17,503 bases of DNA from Lachnospiraceae bacterium (lineage in GTDB: Bacteria > Bacillota > Clostridia > Lachnospirales > Lachnospiraceae). Within the stretch, counting starts at the first letter, position 1, and every line of letters begins with the position of its first letter. Made by a program: the position numbers and the translations under genes. The stretch covers positions 4,113 to 21,615 of the forward strand of contig JAJPYH010000185.1 of assembly GCA_021205045.1 (NCBI GenBank), read 5' to 3'. This document shows, one piece after another, positions 14,709 through 17,503 of the stretch. The notes beneath the pieces were generated by a model that made no database searches, had not been told where the DNA came from, and was given only the letters and a program-made list of their open reading frames with translations.

Positions 14709-15554
14709 TTATCCTGTCAGTGATTCTGTCCCAATGGTCTTAAACCCGTTAAATAAAAGCCGAAGCCAGGGAACATCCCCAAAGAGCAGCTGTGTCACCA
14801 CGGAAACCAGCACAAACACCGCCAGTACCACACACAGGTACATCAGAATGCGGAAAACGATATCCTGCCTGCGGACAAACCAGGCTTTGAGGCGTTTTAT
14901 GATTCCCTTCTTTTTTTCGGGCGCAGCAGCAACCCTGATGTCCTTGTACAGTTCCGTGAAGGAGGTATAGCTTCTTCTGTCAATTTTTTTCTCCAGAAGC
15001 CGATAGCTGAAAGCCTTACTGGATGCCTTCGGCTTTAAAAGCCCTCTCAGAATCCCGGCGCATTTTACCACGCAGTCTCTCTCCGTTTTCGTGATATCCA
15101 GTTCCTGTAAGTCTATCTGATAACCCAGATAGACCGAATGATCCTTGGACAGATTAAGCTGTCCCTGCTTCAAGACCAGATAGAGAAACGGGTAAGGGAG
15201 ACCGGAGGTAATGCAGGCCATAATCACCTGAACACAGATGGCCTCGCACTCCTGCAGAGTATAGAATCTGCCTGTATAGAAATCAGATAAGGGCCTTTCC
15301 GGTTTATATTCAAATACCATACAGAAGACGCCCTGATCGGAAAAGCTGTGGACACATACATCCTTTTCTGAGATTCCCCTCATCCGAAACATTTCCAGGC
15401 AGAGCTTCACTGTTTCATGCGCTTTGACCGCCAGTACCGTATAAAGGGTTCCCGCGGCAGAATTTAAGTCACGGCAGACCAGCACATCATTGACTGTATT
15501 TGATTTTATCGTACGAACGCATAAAAGCTTCATCAGCTGCGACTGATAGATCAT
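14709..15554 (-). CDS. Kinase-fold pseudoenzyme with C-terminal membrane anchor
   Basis: 281 residues from ATG 15554, preceded by GTGGAGGAG at 10 bases. An in-frame TTG at 15590 would start before that site and is rejected. The cytosolic part (1-235) follows a protein-kinase layout in outline: strands ending in YTVLAVK (possible VAIK Lys), a hinge-like FCMVFEYKPERPLSDFY, a helix, then YLVLKQGQLNLSKDHSVYLGYQID where HRDLKxxN and DFG should be. The catalytic Asp reads Val, the Asn is lost, and DFG reads YQI, so it should be inactive. A basic patch (about 212-240) precedes one membrane segment (about 243-268), with a short tail outside. The cytosolic pseudokinase plus single anchor recalls EssB/YukC of type VII secretion in architecture only. 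It may be a membrane docking part of this system (inference). Confidence 0.75.
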   Translation of the reverse strand: MIYQSQLMKLLCVRTIKSNTVNDVLVCRDLNSAAGTLYTVLAVKAHETVKLCLEMFRMRGISEKDVCVHSFSDQGVFCMVFEYKPERPLSDFYTGRFYTLQECEAICVQVIMACITSGLPYPFLYLVLKQGQLNLSKDHSVYLGYQIDLQELDITKTERDCVVKCAGILRGLLKPKASSKAFSYRLLEKKIDRRSYTSFTELYKDIRVAAAPEKKKGIIKRLKAWFVRRQDIVFRILMYLCVVLAVFVLVSVVTQLLFGDVPWLRLLFNGFKTIGTESLTG

Positions 15555-15596
15555 ACCTGCCAAACTCCTCCACCCCGGGCTGTGGGACAATTTCTG

Positions 15597-17402
15597 TTAA
15601 TTTTCGGGTTCTTTTCCTTCCTTTTTGACGATCGCGTAGGCGTAGGTGCAGATCAGCGGCATATCCACACAATATACGCGGATCTCGTACACTCCCTCCC
15701 TGGAAGGAGAGGTATAGACGCCGTCGGAGGTAATTTCACCGCTCCCCGGTTCCGTCATCTCGTAGGCGATACTGCAGGGTTCCATATTATTGTATCTGAC
15801 ATGGAAATAATGATTCTCCCTCACCCCCATCACCACTGTGGGAGTATCCACGGAAATGCTCTTTCCATTATATTGATCCATCAGGCCCAGGTCATTGCCG
15901 GCCGGGAAACGGATCGCCACCCATCGGTAGGTCAGCGACAGATAACTCACATTCTCCAGAAGCTTCGCCGCCACGATAAAGCTGCCCTTGTCCGTCATTA
16001 CCTTCACGGCCGTCTCCACATTCACAGCGGACAGCTGCTCATTGTCAAAGAGCTTGGGATTCCCGTAAACGGTATTCCTGGAATTGGTGCCCAAAGCCGG
16101 GTCCTCCGCAATATACTCATATCCGATTTCCACATAGACATTTCCCTTACCAAGGCCGTGCATGATCTCCCCGGAATAGTGGATATCGCCCCTGCGGGCG
16201 TTCTCGCCTAACGGGATCTCCAGCACGCCGGAGGCGGCTTCCACGGCTCTGCCCTGCCAGGAGGCGGCTCCTTCCGCTTTTGGCTTTGCCGTTCCTCCCG
16301 GCGCCGCCCTGCAGATGTCGGCCTCCTTGGTAAAATATTCCAGATACCGGGTGCGCAGTCCCTCCTGGGCGGGCGCCTGTATGTAATTCTTGACGCCCTT
16401 TTCCAATATTTCCTCTATGATGTATGCGTTCTGCGTCCTGGTCAGCTTCAGATCCGCCAGACAGACATAATCCTTCACGCCTCCCATGCTCTTCATTTCC
16501 AGACTGATATGTCCGATCTCCCGGCTGACCAGATCCTGGGGCCGCATATCCGTCAGCGTAACGTTCATGGCCAGGCCGGAAAGCGTCTCGATCTCCTTCC
16601 CATCGACAGAAGCCCGGGCCTGTCCGCTCTCCACAACGATGCTGCTCTCCAGGACAGAGGAATTCTGCGTGTGCAGCCAGTATTCCCTGACCACGGTATC
16701 TCCCTCCGCCAGGGAGATATTCTTCACACCGATCTTAAGCTCATGACTGCCATCCGGGGTAAGGAAAACCGGAGTCTGTAAAATGCCCCGATAAGTCAGA
16801 CTCCTGTTCTCTGAGGAATTTTTCTCCACGGACAGCTCCAGCTTCACATTTCTGCCTCTGCAGACCGTGGCAGGCATGGTCAGTCTGACAGTGAAGTCCT
16901 CATTTTCCAGTAAAACCATGCCGGTAAAAAACTCGCTTTCCAGCTCATACTCAGCCGGATCGTCTTCTTTGTCCATCAGAAACAGGTCGAAGGATTCCGT
17001 AATCCGATTATACTCATAATCCTGCTCTCCTCCACTGTCCCCCTGACCGGGCGTATAGACCGCGTGAACCGGATCCTCCCGATAGCGCAGGCAAAGACAG
17101 ACCTCATCCGACTTCAGGGACTCAAAGCCCTCGATGGCAGACAGCTTTTTGACAACAGAGGATTCCACCACAATCTCTCTTCCCAGGCCGTCTATGGCAG
17201 CTCCGCTTTCCACCAGAATCGACAGATCATCGAGACTGAAGACGCCGCAGCCGCAGACAATTCCGGCACCGTACATCAGATTATTGATGAACCTGCGCTT
17301 ATTATTAAAATAAGTCTGCTCCGCCCAGAAATCCGATGAGGTAAGCATTTTGCCGGAATAATAACGGTTTCTCTCAAAGGGATACAATTTGGTATTTTTC
17401 AT
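15597..17402 (-). CDS. CIS-associated soluble beta-rich protein, first gene of the cluster segment
   Basis: 601 residues with no signal peptide or membrane segment. The N-terminus (LYPFERNRYYSGKMLTSSDF, then YFNNKRRFINNLMYGAGIVCG) is a conserved block I recall from proteins encoded in CIS clusters, usually annotated only as hypothetical; I know of no defined function. The middle is strongly beta-rich. The C-terminal ~70 residues (SGEITSDGVYTSPSREGVYEIRVYC) look like a bacterial Ig-like domain. These features suit a surface or fibre-like part of the particle or a cytosolic adaptor. ATG 17402 follows AGAGGATCTT. It is the first gene after the candidate promoter and is followed closely by the membrane block, so it is probably expressed with it. 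Confidence 0.85.
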   Translation of the reverse strand: MKNTKLYPFERNRYYSGKMLTSSDFWAEQTYFNNKRRFINNLMYGAGIVCGCGVFSLDDLSILVESGAAIDGLGREIVVESSVVKKLSAIEGFESLKSDEVCLCLRYREDPVHAVYTPGQGDSGGEQDYEYNRITESFDLFLMDKEDDPAEYELESEFFTGMVLLENEDFTVRLTMPATVCRGRNVKLELSVEKNSSENRSLTYRGILQTPVFLTPDGSHELKIGVKNISLAEGDTVVREYWLHTQNSSVLESSIVVESGQARASVDGKEIETLSGLAMNVTLTDMRPQDLVSREIGHISLEMKSMGGVKDYVCLADLKLTRTQNAYIIEEILEKGVKNYIQAPAQEGLRTRYLEYFTKEADICRAAPGGTAKPKAEGAASWQGRAVEAASGVLEIPLGENARRGDIHYSGEIMHGLGKGNVYVEIGYEYIAEDPALGTNSRNTVYGNPKLFDNEQLSAVNVETAVKVMTDKGSFIVAAKLLENVSYLSLTYRWVAIRFPAGNDLGLMDQYNGKSISVDTPTVVMGVRENHYFHVRYNNMEPCSIAYEMTEPGSGEITSDGVYTSPSREGVYEIRVYCVDMPLICTYAYAIVKKEGKEPEN

Positions 17403-17437
17403 AAGATCCTCTTTTCCTGTTCGTGTTTTCCTTACTT

Positions 17438-17468
17438 TTTAAAAACAGATAATTGGTTAAGGTGTCAA
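17438..17468 (-). promoter_or_regulatory. Candidate sigma-A-type promoter ahead of the first gene
   Basis: On the minus strand a perfect TTGACA (17468-17463) is followed by an AT-rich stretch; at 17-19 bases the best -10 matches are TTTTTA, TTTTAA or TTTAAA (17445-17438), which are weak. About 35 bases of leader then reach the ribosome site of the 601-aa gene. It could be a weak or activator-dependent promoter. Sequence beyond 17503 is not visible, so another promoter or a read-through operon is possible. Confidence 0.4.
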
Positions 17469-17503
17469 AAGTAGTGTTTTGCTATGAATCACCTTCTAAA
17501 CGT

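Noticed and set aside
1..17503. Prophage, or R-type bacteriocin such as a diffocin
   Set aside because: DUF4255, DUF4280 and DUF6760 proteins mark the eCIS lineage, and no lysis genes, integrase, capsid, packaging or holin genes are visible.
1..17503. tRNA, rRNA, insertion sequence or attachment site
   Set aside because: No cloverleaf, rRNA segment, transposase frame or terminal inverted repeat was recognised by eye on either strand.

Overview
The window is one face of a large gene cluster for a contractile injection system (CIS, a phage-tail-like particle). Every gene I can support lies on the minus strand, so it reads from the right edge (about 17.4 kb) to the left edge. The host looks like a Bacillota/Clostridia member, probably a Lachnospiraceae-type gut anaerobe. 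That is an inference from strong AGGAGG-type ribosome binding sites, moderate GC, tight spacing and protein style; nothing in the window identifies a species.

Layout in transcription order. (1) A candidate promoter, then a 601-aa beta-rich soluble protein of a kind I associate from memory with CIS clusters (15597-17402). (2) A membrane block not expected in a standard extracellular CIS (eCIS): a kinase-fold pseudoenzyme with one C-terminal membrane segment (14709-15554), a 756-aa multi-pass protein ending in a degenerate class III adenylate cyclase-like domain plus a helical repeat (12423-14693), a MORN-repeat protein with one membrane segment (11068-12273), and an exported TolC-like coiled-coil protein with a 15 x 4-residue repeat (9253-11061). 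(3) Particle parts: DUF4255 cap/terminator, a transthyretin-like protein, DUF4280 PAAR-like tip, sheath and tube (5205-9235). (4) After a 219-bp spacer rich in hairpins: a tail-assembly-chaperone-like protein, an overlapping DUF6760 ORF in the -1 frame, a second tube-like protein with a repeated C-terminus, and a very large Gln/Glu-rich protein that runs off the left edge (at least 1127 codons).

How it may work together. The particle genes follow the known eCIS set (sheath, tube, PAAR tip, DUF4255 cap, DUF6760). Baseplate proteins, spike and AAA+ ATPase are not in the window and probably lie beyond position 1. The run of membrane-anchored pseudoenzymes and a secreted TolC-like protein between the first gene and the cap gene suggests a CIS that is docked to, or controlled from, the cell envelope of a Gram-positive-type host. 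That is the main candidate for an undescribed system here. It is an inference from gene content and order, not shown by the sequence alone. A second candidate is a programmed -1 frameshift joining the chaperone-like and DUF6760 ORFs, with a slippery heptamer and a small hairpin at suitable spacing.
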